Source: Rhodoluna sp. KAS3
GTDB lineage: Bacteria; Actinomycetota; Actinomycetes; Actinomycetales; Microbacteriaceae
Length of the DNA stretch: 64,000 bases
Assembly (NCBI RefSeq): GCF_026000575.1
Contig: NZ_AP026910.1
Coordinates: 682,001-746,000 of the forward strand
Direction of reading: 5' to 3'
Position numbers and translations under genes: made by a program. Positions 27,465 through 35,026 of the stretch are shown piece after piece. Below the pieces are notes generated by a model, which saw nothing but the letters and a program-made list of their open reading frames with translations, was not told the origin of the DNA and searched no databases. The number at the start of each line of letters is the position of its first letter. Position 1 is the first letter of the stretch.

Positions 27465-28334
27465 ATGCCTCGCGATTCGAAAACTGGCCATCTGATTCCC
27501 GGTGTCCTTAGCCCAACCCGGCAAGTTCCGGCAGAAATTGCCCGACCGGCCTACGTTGGTAAAAAGTCACCTGCGCCTTGGACTGGCGGCGACGTTCGGA
27601 CGCCGGGTGAAATCGCCAAGATCCGAGCCGCTGGTCGTATTGCTGCGCAGGCAATTGAACTGGTCGGAAAGCATGCCGTACCAGGAGTCACAACCGATGA
27701 GCTTGATCGAATCGGGCACGAGTTCTTGATTAGCCAGGGCGCGTATCCATCAACCCTCGGTTACAGAGGTTTCCCAAAGTCGCTCTGCTCGTCAATCAAC
27801 GAGGTCATCTGCCACGGCATTCCTGACGATACAGTCCTTCAGGAGGGTGACATCGTAAACATTGACATCACCGCGTTCAAGGACGGCTTCCACGGCGATA
27901 GCAATCAGACTTTCAAAGTTGGCGAAGTCACGGACGAAGTTAGCCTTCTGGTAGAGCGCACCCATGAGGCCATGATGCGGGGAATTCGGGCAGCCACAGT
28001 CGGTCGCCAAGTGAACATCATCGGCCGCGCCATCGAAACTTATGCAAAGCGCTTCAACTATGGGGTGGTTCGTGACTTTACCGGTCACGGAATCGGCGAG
28101 GCTTTCCATTCCGGACTGATAATTCCTCACTACGACTCTGCACCGGCGTACGACACTGAGATCAAGGTAGGTATGGTGTTTACCATCGAGCCGATGCTTA
28201 CCCTCGGCACGCACGAATGGAACATGTGGTCGGACAACTGGACCGTAGTCACGCGAGATAAAAGCATCACCGCTCAGTTTGAGCACACCATCGCCATCAC
28301 CGAGGATGGCCCGGAAATCCTTACTCTTCCTTAG
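27465..28334 (+). CDS. map: Methionine aminopeptidase, type I
   Basis: This enzyme removes the initiator Met from nascent proteins after deformylation. It has 289 aa with an N-terminal extension of about 40 residues, as in other actinobacterial MetAP1c proteins. The metal ligands are in [19 protein letters not shown] (two Asp), [11 protein letters not shown] (His), [10 protein letters not shown] (Glu) and [12 protein letters not shown] (Glu). It is followed after 8 nt by the ppgK gene. Confidence 0.95.
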   Translation: MPRDSKTGHLIPGVLSPTRQVPAEIARPAYVGKKSPAPWTGGDVRTPGEIAKIRAAGRIAAQAIELVGKHAVPGVTTDELDRIGHEFLISQGAYPSTLGYRGFPKSLCSSINEVICHGIPDDTVLQEGDIVNIDITAFKDGFHGDSNQTFKVGEVTDEVSLLVERTHEAMMRGIRAATVGRQVNIIGRAIETYAKRFNYGVVRDFTGHGIGEAFHSGLIIPHYDSAPAYDTEIKVGMVFTIEPMLTLGTHEWNMWSDNWTVVTRDKSITAQFEHTIAITEDGPEILTLP

Positions 28335-28342
28335 GAGCAGAC

Positions 28343-29101
28343 ATGGCAAAGATTGCAATTGGAATTGACATTGGCGGCACCGGAATTAAGGGTGCTCTCG
28401 TCGATGTTTCAAATGGAGAGCTACTCTCCAGCAGAGTTCGCATCGAGACACCTGAGGGCGGCCGACCTAACGACATCGCTGAAGTGCTTAAGGTTTTGAT
28501 CTCACAGATTCCGGGTGCCACGCAAGATCTTCCGGTCGGCATCTGCTTTCCCGCTGTGGTCCAACACGGTGTCACTATGTCAGCCGCAAATGTTTCTCCT
28601 GAGTGGATTGGGCTCGACGCCGATTCGCTATTCACCAAATCGCTAGGCCGTCCGGTCCATGTGATCAACGACGCAGATGCCGCAGGTGTTGCTGAGGTTA
28701 AGTTTGGGGCAGGTCGTAAACAAGACGGCCTAGTCATCATGACCACGTTGGGCACCGGCATTGGCACCGCTTTATTCATCAATGGAAAGCTCGTGCCCAA
28801 CACCGAGCTAGGTCATCTAGAAATTGATGGCGTTGATTATGAATCGAAAGCCTCATTCGCAGCCAAGGAACGTGAAGAACTAGGTTGGGACAGCTGGGCC
28901 GAGCGACTTCAAAAGTACTACTCGACGCTTGAACGACTTTTCAGCCCCGATCTCTTCATCATCGGTGGCGGTGTCTCTAAACAGCACGAGGAATTTGTTC
29001 CGCTGCTAAAACTTCGCGCCAAGGTGGTTCCAGCAAAGAAGCGCAACAACGCCGGCATTCTTGGAGCGGCTGCGCTGGCGATTCGGTCAACTAAGAATTA
29101 G
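28343..29101 (+). CDS. ppgK: Polyphosphate glucokinase
   Basis: This 252 aa ROK-type sugar kinase phosphorylates glucose using inorganic polyphosphate (and ATP). Motifs are [15 protein letters not shown] (phosphate-binding), INDADAAG (catalytic Asp), [12 protein letters not shown] and ELGHLEIDG. It lacks the zinc-binding ROK cysteines, as typical of PpgK. The start ATG has AGGAGCAG upstream. The stop lies 1 nt from the 3' end of the oppositely oriented RNase P RNA. Confidence 0.92.
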   Translation: MAKIAIGIDIGGTGIKGALVDVSNGELLSSRVRIETPEGGRPNDIAEVLKVLISQIPGATQDLPVGICFPAVVQHGVTMSAANVSPEWIGLDADSLFTKSLGRPVHVINDADAAGVAEVKFGAGRKQDGLVIMTTLGTGIGTALFINGKLVPNTELGHLEIDGVDYESKASFAAKEREELGWDSWAERLQKYYSTLERLFSPDLFIIGGGVSKQHEEFVPLLKLRAKVVPAKKRNNAGILGAAALAIRSTKN

Positions 29102-29102
29102 T

Positions 29103-29445
29103 GGATGGGCCGGCTATTACGCCGGGTTCTGTACCAAAAGGTGACGGTCATCTATCTAGGAATGCCGTTGCCGACACTCTCGAGCGGTCTACCCGAGAAC
29201 ATGAGCGAGCAGCTCTTAACGTTCTCTGTCTGACCTTGCTTCAAACGAGGTTTACATAGCCGCCATGTTCACACACGGCGCTGGTGGTCTCTTACACCAC
29301 CGTTTCACCCTTACCGCAAAGCGGCGGTTTACTTTCTGTTGCACTATCTCGCGGGTTACCCCGGGTGGCCGTTAGCCACCGTCTTGCTCTATGAAGCCCG
29401 GACGTTCCTCGATGTTGCCATCGCGACCGCCTTGCCGACCCATCC
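29103..29445 (-). ncRNA. rnpB: RNase P RNA, bacterial class A
   Basis: Read on the minus strand, the RNA begins GGATGGGTCGGCAAGGCGGT and ends ACAGAACCCGGCG...GCCGGCCCATCC, the 5' and 3' ends pairing as helix P1. Conserved RNase P segments include GAGGAACGTCCGGGCTTC, GGGTGAAACGGTGGTGTAAG, and the AGAACCCGGCGTA block near the 3' end. It matures the 5' ends of tRNAs. A -10-like TAGTCT (29452-29457) lies 6 nt upstream of the 5' end. No terminator is evident, and the 3' end abuts ppgK. Confidence 0.96.
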
Positions 29446-29451
29446 GATAAA

Positions 29452-29457
29452 AGACTA
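29452..29457 (-). promoter_or_regulatory. Putative -10 box of rnpB
   Basis: TAGTCT on the minus strand lies 6 nt before the first base of the P1 helix, the same spacing to the presumed +1 as in the leaderless protein genes of this window. Confidence 0.5.
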
Positions 29458-29470
29458 CTGGCTAAATGCC

Positions 29471-30625
29471 CTAGAGGTGACTCGTTGAATTTATCGTGAC
29501 GACCTCAGCGCTTTGGCTACCCCAAAACCGCAACACCGATAGAGAACATGGCGCTACTTGTGGTCGCCAGTATCCTGAAATACCAGACTCCATGGCCTCA
29601 CGGATGATTCCCCGAATTGGCATGACATGGCTAACAACCACGACTGTCTTACCTGCGTGTTGAATAAGTATTTCCAGTAGGCCACGCATGACGCGCTGAT
29701 CGAAAGCCTCTAGAGATTCTCCGTTCGGCGGCGAGGCACTCCATGAGCCCTGCCAAGCCGTAAACTCAGCCGGCCACTGGTTCTCAACCTCGTCATTGGT
29801 GTGACCATCCCAGTCGCCGAAAGAAATCTCAGCAATCTCAGGCAGAGTGCTTACGCTGAGGCCAAGTTCGTTGGCGATGATATTTGCTGTGTCCTGCGTT
29901 CGCTGAATAGGTGATGCCACAATCGCCGAAATAGGCGCGATGTGAGCCCAAGGCCCCTTCGAACCGATTTCCGCCAAGGCTTTTGCCGCTGCGCGAGCAT
30001 CAGCGCGCCCCAGGTCAGAGAGACCAGGATTTTCTCCGCCGCTACCAGAAATGCGCTTGGATTCCGTCAAATGGGTGCGTCCATGGCGCACCAGAATAAG
30101 AGTGGTTAGCGGCTCGGTGACCTTATCTGGGCTACGAACGGAACTCGGCTTTACCTGATTGAACTCAGCAACCGGAGACCGCTGCTTAGCGCCCTCACTG
30201 TGAACAATCGAATCCTCGCGTTCATCCATAGCCTTATTCGCCAGCGCGTCTGCACGTGAATTCTCTTCACGAGGAATCCACATCCAGCGAACCTGAAGAT
30301 TGGCTACTAGTCGCTGCACCTGACTGCCAATTTGGATCATGTCCGGGTGTTTTATCTTCCAGCGGCCTGCCATTTGCTCAATGACGAGTTTGGAATCCAT
30401 ACGCACCAAAATCCGTGCCTCTGGATTTAGTTCTATAGCCGCTTCGAGCCCTGATTTCAATGCCAGATACTCGGCAACGTTGTTAGTTGCAATGCCTATG
30501 TACCTAGCAATCTCGATCAACACTTCGCCAGTGTCAGCGTCGATAACGACTGCGCCCGAACCGGCTAGACCTGGATTTCCTCGAGAGCCGCCATCAGCCT
30601 CGATTATGAGATTGCTTGACGCCAC
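29471..30625 (-). CDS. Bifunctional RNase H type I / histidine phosphatase (Rv2228c-like)
   Basis: This 384 aa fusion has an N-terminal RNase HI domain with IEADGGSRGNPG (first catalytic Asp), NNVAEYLALKSGLEAA (Glu), RMDSKLV (Asp) and ENSRADALANKAM (Asp). A short linker follows, then a histidine phosphatase (CobC-like) domain with LVRHGRTHLTES and the second His in VVSHVMPIRG. The mycobacterial homologue degrades RNA in RNA-DNA hybrids and dephosphorylates alpha-ribazole phosphate. The start is GTG, overlapping the upstream zinc ribbon gene stop (TAGTG). Confidence 0.93.
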   Translation of the reverse strand: MASSNLIIEADGGSRGNPGLAGSGAVVIDADTGEVLIEIARYIGIATNNVAEYLALKSGLEAAIELNPEARILVRMDSKLVIEQMAGRWKIKHPDMIQIGSQVQRLVANLQVRWMWIPREENSRADALANKAMDEREDSIVHSEGAKQRSPVAEFNQVKPSSVRSPDKVTEPLTTLILVRHGRTHLTESKRISGSGGENPGLSDLGRADARAAAKALAEIGSKGPWAHIAPISAIVASPIQRTQDTANIIANELGLSVSTLPEIAEISFGDWDGHTNDEVENQWPAEFTAWQGSWSASPPNGESLEAFDQRVMRGLLEILIQHAGKTVVVVSHVMPIRGIIREAMESGISGYWRPQVAPCSLSVLRFWGSQSAEVVTINSTSHL

Positions 30626-31338
30626 TAGCGGACCAAGAATGCTTGGCAGTCAGGGCAGGTAGCAAACTCATCAAACGGAAGCGCGTTGATTTCTGCGAGA
30701 GCGGTAGCGCCAATGCCGATGCGGCAGGCACCACACTCGCGACCCACCAGGCGGCCGACAGCAATCGAGCGTTCAAGCTTTTTCTCGTAGGCCTGCAGCA
30801 GATCCGGAGCGGTCGAGGCAGCCTGCTGCGCCCTGCGCTGAGTCAAAAGGTCCAGACCTGAACCTAGTTTGATGACCTCTGTTTCGACAGCGGCCTCTTT
30901 GGTTGCTATCTCGGCGTCGAGGCTAGACTTGCGGGCCATTACGTCGTCAAACGAAGCTAGGCATTCGTCTTTGCGCTCAAGAATCTGAAGCTCGGCGTCT
31001 TCTAAATCAGACTGTCTGCGAGCAAGAGTCGCCAATTCTGCTTGGATACCCTGCGCATCCTTTGCCGAAGTTGTTTGATTGAGTAGGGCGTTGTCTTTTT
31101 TGACCCGCTCTTCTACAAGCTTGAGGTCCGCCTCAGCTCGTTTGAGTTCAAGCTCCACGGTGTCCAAAGCATTACGAGCCTCGATGAGCTCGGTTGCCAA
31201 AGAAAGCTGCTGTGCTCTCAAGGTCTCAAACTGGTGACCGTTGGTCAGCTGTGCAAGAGCAGTTTTTGATCTCTTAATCTCAAGGTCCAACTCCCCCAGA
31301 CTCAATAGTTCAGTCTGCTGATTATTGGTTGCTTTCAT
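30625..31338 (-). CDS. Coiled-coil protein with C-terminal C4 zinc ribbon
   Basis: This 237 aa protein has long heptad-rich helices (about residues 10-180) followed by a zinc ribbon CGACRIGIG...FATCPDCQAF (CxxC...CxxC). It belongs to the family usually annotated as C4-type zinc ribbon domain protein (COG1579). In actinobacteria it sits between nif3 and the RNase H-phosphatase gene, as here. A nucleic acid-binding or scaffold role is suspected but unproved. Confidence 0.9.
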   Translation of the reverse strand: MKATNNQQTELLSLGELDLEIKRSKTALAQLTNGHQFETLRAQQLSLATELIEARNALDTVELELKRAEADLKLVEERVKKDNALLNQTTSAKDAQGIQAELATLARRQSDLEDAELQILERKDECLASFDDVMARKSSLDAEIATKEAAVETEVIKLGSGLDLLTQRRAQQAASTAPDLLQAYEKKLERSIAVGRLVGRECGACRIGIGATALAEINALPFDEFATCPDCQAFLVR

Positions 31339-31370
31339 TTACTGCTCTCTTTTGAATTGGTACTACAAGT

Positions 31371-32189
31371 TTACTGAGTGATAACAAAGTCCCAGGGGTC
31401 AGTCCGAAGTTGGCTAACTACAAATTGGACCTGCGGAAACTTCTCCGACAACTGATTTGCGGCAACGTCCAGCCAGAGCCATTCGCTTGCCCAGTGTGAA
31501 ACATCGATGATTGCCGGCCCCGTGCCCTGAGTAATTGCGTATTCTCGTGCATCTTGAACCGGATGATGCCTTAGGTCAGAACTCATGTAGACGTCTGCGC
31601 CGGATAAAATGGCTTCGCCAATAAAAGAGTCACCGGCACCACCACACAGTGCGACCGTTTGAACCAGTTGGGTAAATTCACCCGATACTCGCACACCGGT
31701 CGCGGTGGAAGGCATGACTTTCGCTATCCGCCGGGCTAGCTCACCAAGTGGCATCTCCTCTGGCAGGGTACCGATTCGTCCGTGTCCGACTCCAGGCGAG
31801 CTTTTGACCAGCGGTCGAATGTTGGCTAGACCAATGGACTTTGCAATAACGTCAGACACTCCATTTTCAACAATGTCAGCATTGGTGTGTGCTGCGAACA
31901 GAGAGACTCCAGCCCTGACAGCTCTTGATATCAAATGCCCCTTGGAGGTCTGTTCGGAAAGGCTGGTAACGCCTCGCATGAGAAACGGGTGGTGCGATAT
32001 CACCATGTCGAAAGCACCGTCGATTGCCTCGTCAAGCACTGAAGAGGTTACATCAACGGTTAGCAGGACGCGCGAGATTTGCTGACGGGCGCTTCCTGAG
32101 ACTAGCCCCGGAGCATCCCAGCCCTCGGCACCTGCGGTTGGCCACAAAACTTCTGCAGTGTCTATAAGACTTTGAATGGGTACGGACAT
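31371..32189 (-). CDS. Nif3-like dinuclear metal centre protein
   Basis: This 272 aa YbgI/YqfO/Nif3 family protein forms toroidal hexamers with two metals per subunit; some homologues are reported as GTP cyclohydrolase 1 type 2. Metal ligands are seen in VISHHPFLMRG (HH), ALFAAHTNAD-type sequence (SLFAAHTNADI) and the C-terminal IIDVSHWASEW (His, and a following Glu). It starts 2 nt downstream of the NCS1 permease stop and is followed by the zinc ribbon gene, a conserved housekeeping trio with RNase H-phosphatase. Confidence 0.9.
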   Translation of the reverse strand: MSVPIQSLIDTAEVLWPTAGAEGWDAPGLVSGSARQQISRVLLTVDVTSSVLDEAIDGAFDMVISHHPFLMRGVTSLSEQTSKGHLISRAVRAGVSLFAAHTNADIVENGVSDVIAKSIGLANIRPLVKSSPGVGHGRIGTLPEEMPLGELARRIAKVMPSTATGVRVSGEFTQLVQTVALCGGAGDSFIGEAILSGADVYMSSDLRHHPVQDAREYAITQGTGPAIIDVSHWASEWLWLDVAANQLSEKFPQVQFVVSQLRTDPWDFVITQ

Positions 32190-32191
32190 TG

Positions 32192-34198
32192 TTACTCCAA
32201 AACTCCTAGAACGTCGAGCAATTCGGTGCGTCGTGCTTCGATTGCAAGCACCTCAACCTCCTGGCGTTTAATCCGCGGTATTCCTGTGGCCAAAGGAACT
32301 AGCACTCCAATAGCCAATGCAACTAGGACACCGAAATTCGTACTCAGCCAATAATCAGGGTTAGTCAAAGATGGCGCCATGTAGCCAAGCCAACTCAAGC
32401 CTTGCGACGAAGCGTCGACCAGACCGAGTCCGATCACCGTTGCGACAAACCAACCTGAAACATTCAAAACATTGACGCTTTTGTAGAACCCGTAGGTGCG
32501 GCTCAAGGAAATCTCGTGGTACGCGATTCTCCGGATTAGAACGTCTGATGCAAAAATGCCAGACCACGCTGCCACCGGGACTGCAAAAAATACGGCATAG
32601 TCAGCAACCAGTTGCCAAGCGAGATCGGTTCTGACTGTATAGACCACAAGCCCGGCAATCAATGCCACCAAAAGTGCAAGAACGGGTTGGGCCACAATTG
32701 GTCTTAACTTCAGTCCAAGAGCGTGTAGGCCTAGGTTGGTCGAGTACTGGGACATTGCCAAAATAACTGCAAGCGACACCAGAGCGCTCACCCCGAGAAC
32801 AGCTGCCAACCACGGATAGCCGTAGTCGGCCAGTGCTGAAACAAAGTTTGCCTCATACGCACCAAGAAACTCTGGCCCGAACGAGCGCATTCCTCTTGCT
32901 AGAGCAAGCCCGAATGAACCGAACAAGGTTGGAATGATTGCCAAACTAATGAAGGCCAGCCCGACAACCTTTGCCCCCAGCTGATTCACCGAAAGTTTGC
33001 GAGCAAAATCGGCGCCGGTCCCAGACCAAGCCAATCCGAATATCGAAAATATGAGCGTGGCACTGGCAAAGGTTGCCACCCAGCTTCGATTGCTTTCAAG
33101 TAATAGGTCATTCCAAGCAATGCCAGAGGTTGTGACCGCAATCAACAGCAACCCCACAACCGCCCCGAAAGTGCCTGCAATTTGCTGCGCTTTGAACAGA
33201 ACCTGCCCGCCGTAGAAGGCCAACGCAGTGGCGATTATCAGAACTGCAGCGGGTGCGACCAGACCTAAACCATTGAATGGAATGGTTTGAGACGCTGAAG
33301 CACCAACCGACTCACTCATGACAAACAGTGACCAAAGCAGGACAGAGGACCAGAAAACCCTGGCCAAGACTAAGAAAATTGCCGGACCAGCGTTTGCTCC
33401 CACACCAAAGGCCGCCCTAGACAGAAAGACCGTTGCCAAACCGCTTCTTTTACCCGCCAGCGAACCAATTGATATCACCGAGGCCGAGGCCAATGAGGCA
33501 AGAGCAACCGCCAAAACCCCTTGCAAAAAGGACACATCAAACTGCCCCAGAAGCGCACCCATACCGAAAGGAAGAACTGATCCGCTTAGACCAAGCCAGG
33601 CCCAAAACTGAGATATAGCCTGGCTCCGACGATTTACTCGTGGTTCGGAATCAACTGTGATGACTTCTGCGGCAAGGCTTGGAGCTGGCACTGGATCTGG
33701 AACTGGATTGAGAACTGGTACAGGAGCTGCAACTGACTGCAAAACTGAATCCGCGGTCACAGGCTCCGGCGAAACCTGAGGGGTATTGAAAGGCAGATCC
33801 GTTGGGGCAGAGTCGACGTCTGTCTCGGTATCTACCTGCGCAGAACTCAGAACGTGAGGGACCTCCCTAACGCTCTCAGGCAGCAGAACACCTGATGTGT
33901 CCGGAAGATCTTTTTCTATTTGATTGAAATTCGGGGCCGGGAGCGCCGGAAGGCCACTCCGCTGACGCATGGCGTTTTCTAGCGCCCAAAGCGCTTGAGG
34001 CGTGCCGTTCTGCTGCATTTTCTCAACCCAAGTTGAGAACTGCGCATTGTCTTCTGCTCGAAGTTTGGCCTGTTCCTCCAAGAAGGCCATAGCCTCCAGA
34101 GTGCCCTCGTAGTCCGACCGTACCCGACCTAATGCTTCTTGAAGATCACTGTCAGATAGCGACCGCTGAGAAGGCGGGATGTATGAGCTGGAGTCCAT
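32192..34198 (-). CDS. NCS1-type permease with long cytosolic N-terminal extension
   Basis: This 668 aa protein has a C-terminal two thirds (about residues 190-640) with roughly 12 hydrophobic helices, resembling purine-cytosine/allantoin permeases: SQFWAWLGLSGSVLPFGMGALLGQ in helix 1 and the late motif AVPVAAWSGIFASDVLIRR. The first 190 residues are soluble: a helical segment (LQEALGRVRSDYEGTLEAMA...) followed by a Pro/Val/Asp-rich linker. This extension is not part of usual NCS1 permeases. I chose ATG 34198 because TAGAAT lies 7 nt upstream; the open frame continues into the tRNA-Val gene and cannot be coding there. The substrate is unknown. Confidence 0.82.
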   Translation of the reverse strand: MDSSSYIPPSQRSLSDSDLQEALGRVRSDYEGTLEAMAFLEEQAKLRAEDNAQFSTWVEKMQQNGTPQALWALENAMRQRSGLPALPAPNFNQIEKDLPDTSGVLLPESVREVPHVLSSAQVDTETDVDSAPTDLPFNTPQVSPEPVTADSVLQSVAAPVPVLNPVPDPVPAPSLAAEVITVDSEPRVNRRSQAISQFWAWLGLSGSVLPFGMGALLGQFDVSFLQGVLAVALASLASASVISIGSLAGKRSGLATVFLSRAAFGVGANAGPAIFLVLARVFWSSVLLWSLFVMSESVGASASQTIPFNGLGLVAPAAVLIIATALAFYGGQVLFKAQQIAGTFGAVVGLLLIAVTTSGIAWNDLLLESNRSWVATFASATLIFSIFGLAWSGTGADFARKLSVNQLGAKVVGLAFISLAIIPTLFGSFGLALARGMRSFGPEFLGAYEANFVSALADYGYPWLAAVLGVSALVSLAVILAMSQYSTNLGLHALGLKLRPIVAQPVLALLVALIAGLVVYTVRTDLAWQLVADYAVFFAVPVAAWSGIFASDVLIRRIAYHEISLSRTYGFYKSVNVLNVSGWFVATVIGLGLVDASSQGLSWLGYMAPSLTNPDYWLSTNFGVLVALAIGVLVPLATGIPRIKRQEVEVLAIEARRTELLDVLGVLE

Positions 34199-34205
34199 AG
34201 GGGAA

Positions 34206-34211
34206 ATTCTA
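34206..34211 (-). promoter_or_regulatory. Putative -10 box of leaderless NCS1 permease promoter
   Basis: TAGAAT on the minus strand is followed by 7 nt and the ATG. There is no Shine-Dalgarno site. It lies downstream of the tRNA-Val terminator, so the permease-nif3 operon has its own promoter. Confidence 0.5.
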
Positions 34212-34231
34212 GTGTCGGCGCAGAACAGTAC

Positions 34232-34272
34232 AGCAAAAGCAAAATCCCCAGACACATCGTGTCTGGGGATTT
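34232..34272 (-). terminator. Terminator of tRNA-Val transcript
   Basis: AAATCCCCAGACAC (34242-34255) and GTGTCTGGGGATTT (34259-34272) form a perfect 14 bp stem with a 3 nt loop. On the minus strand it is followed by TTTTGCTTTT-type sequence. It starts 6 nt beyond the tRNA 3' end. Confidence 0.85.
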
Positions 34273-34278
34273 CATTTG

Positions 34279-34351
34279 TGGGCCCTACCGGGATCGAACC
34301 GATGACATCCACGGTGTAAGCGTGGCGCTCTACCAGCTGAGCTAAAGGCCC
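34279..34351 (-). tRNA. tRNA-Val (anticodon UAC)
   Basis: The minus strand folds as a 73 nt cloverleaf starting GGGCCTTTAGCTCAGC. The acceptor GGGCCTT pairs with AGGGCCC, the anticodon stem-loop is CCACG-CTTACAC-CGTGG with anticodon TAC, and the T-arm contains GGTTCGATCC. The discriminator is A. CCA is not fully encoded. A hairpin follows immediately as terminator. Confidence 0.97.
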
Positions 34352-34354
34352 CTC

Positions 34355-34386
34355 TTTCGAGGGCTGCAGCGAACTGCAACTCGAAA
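34355..34386 (-). other. Hairpin between peroxiredoxin gene and tRNA-Val
   Basis: TTTCGAG (34355-34361) pairs with CTCGAAA (34380-34386), and TGCAG (34365-34369) with CTGCA (34374-34378); read on the minus strand the loop is TTCG. It lies 3 nt upstream of the tRNA 5' end. Neither strand has a U-run after it, so it may be a processing element or a structured spacer rather than a terminator. Confidence 0.45.
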
Positions 34387-34419
34387 AAGCCTACCGCATA
34401 AATGTGGTGGAATGCCAAA

Positions 34420-34878
34420 TTACAGCGAAGCTAGTGCTCGTTTGTACTCATCAAGGTTTCTAGCCTGACCTGGGGCGGTGACGAACTTAGCCACAAGATC
34501 GCCGTCTTTATTGATCACAAACGTAGCGCGATTGGCGATGCCAGCATCTTCGATGAAGACACCATACTGCTTGGCAACCGCACCGTGAGGCCAGAAATCA
34601 GCAAGAACGGAGAACTCGTACTTCTCTTCTTCGGCGAACTTCTTCTGAACAAACTTTGAGTCCACGGAAATGGCTAGCAGCTCTACGTCAGCAGACTGGA
34701 ACTGTGCGAAGTTATCACGGAGCTCACACAACTCGCCGGTGCAGATACCTGAGAAAGAAAGAGGGTAGAAGACCAAAACCACAGGTTTCTTGCCTGCAAA
34801 ATCAGACAACTTTACGGTTGCACCGAATTGATTAACCAGTTCAAAATCTGGTGCCTTGTCGCCGATAAGTAGTGTCAT
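34420..34878 (-). CDS. Peroxiredoxin, AhpE/Bcp-like
   Basis: This 152 aa thiol peroxidase reduces hydrogen peroxide and organic hydroperoxides. The peroxidatic Cys is in FYPLSFSGICTGELCELRD; a second Cys three residues on from Thr matches the AhpE-type CTGELC motif. The conserved Arg is in GIANRATFVI. I chose ATG 34878 (MTLLIGDKAPDFEL) because AGGAGAATTTAGGA precedes it; the open frame extends upstream without homology. It diverges from aceE over 148 bp. Confidence 0.92.
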   Translation of the reverse strand: MTLLIGDKAPDFELVNQFGATVKLSDFAGKKPVVLVFYPLSFSGICTGELCELRDNFAQFQSADVELLAISVDSKFVQKKFAEEEKYEFSVLADFWPHGAVAKQYGVFIEDAGIANRATFVINKDGDLVAKFVTAPGQARNLDEYKRALASL

Positions 34879-34969
34879 TCCTAAATTCTCCTTTGGTCTT
34901 TTACTAATTCTGCTCTCAAGAACCGGCAAAACTAACATTTGCTTCCCTTTGTCGTCATAAACTTTTAGA

Positions 34970-34984
34970 GGCTTTACCAAAGCC
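34970..34984. promoter_or_regulatory. Palindrome upstream of aceE (candidate operator)
   Basis: GGCTTTACCAAAGCC is a perfect 6 bp inverted repeat with a 3 bp centre in the 148 bp region between the divergent peroxiredoxin and aceE genes, 42 nt before the aceE start. No regulator is evident. Confidence 0.35.
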
Positions 34985-35026
34985 AATCGGAATTCTTTGT
35001 CCATCCCCCACGAAAGAGGATGTCAG

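Noticed and set aside
34199-34312. Upstream extension of the NCS1 permease frame
   Set aside because: It runs through the terminator and into tRNA-Val; the leaderless ATG at 34198 is a better start.
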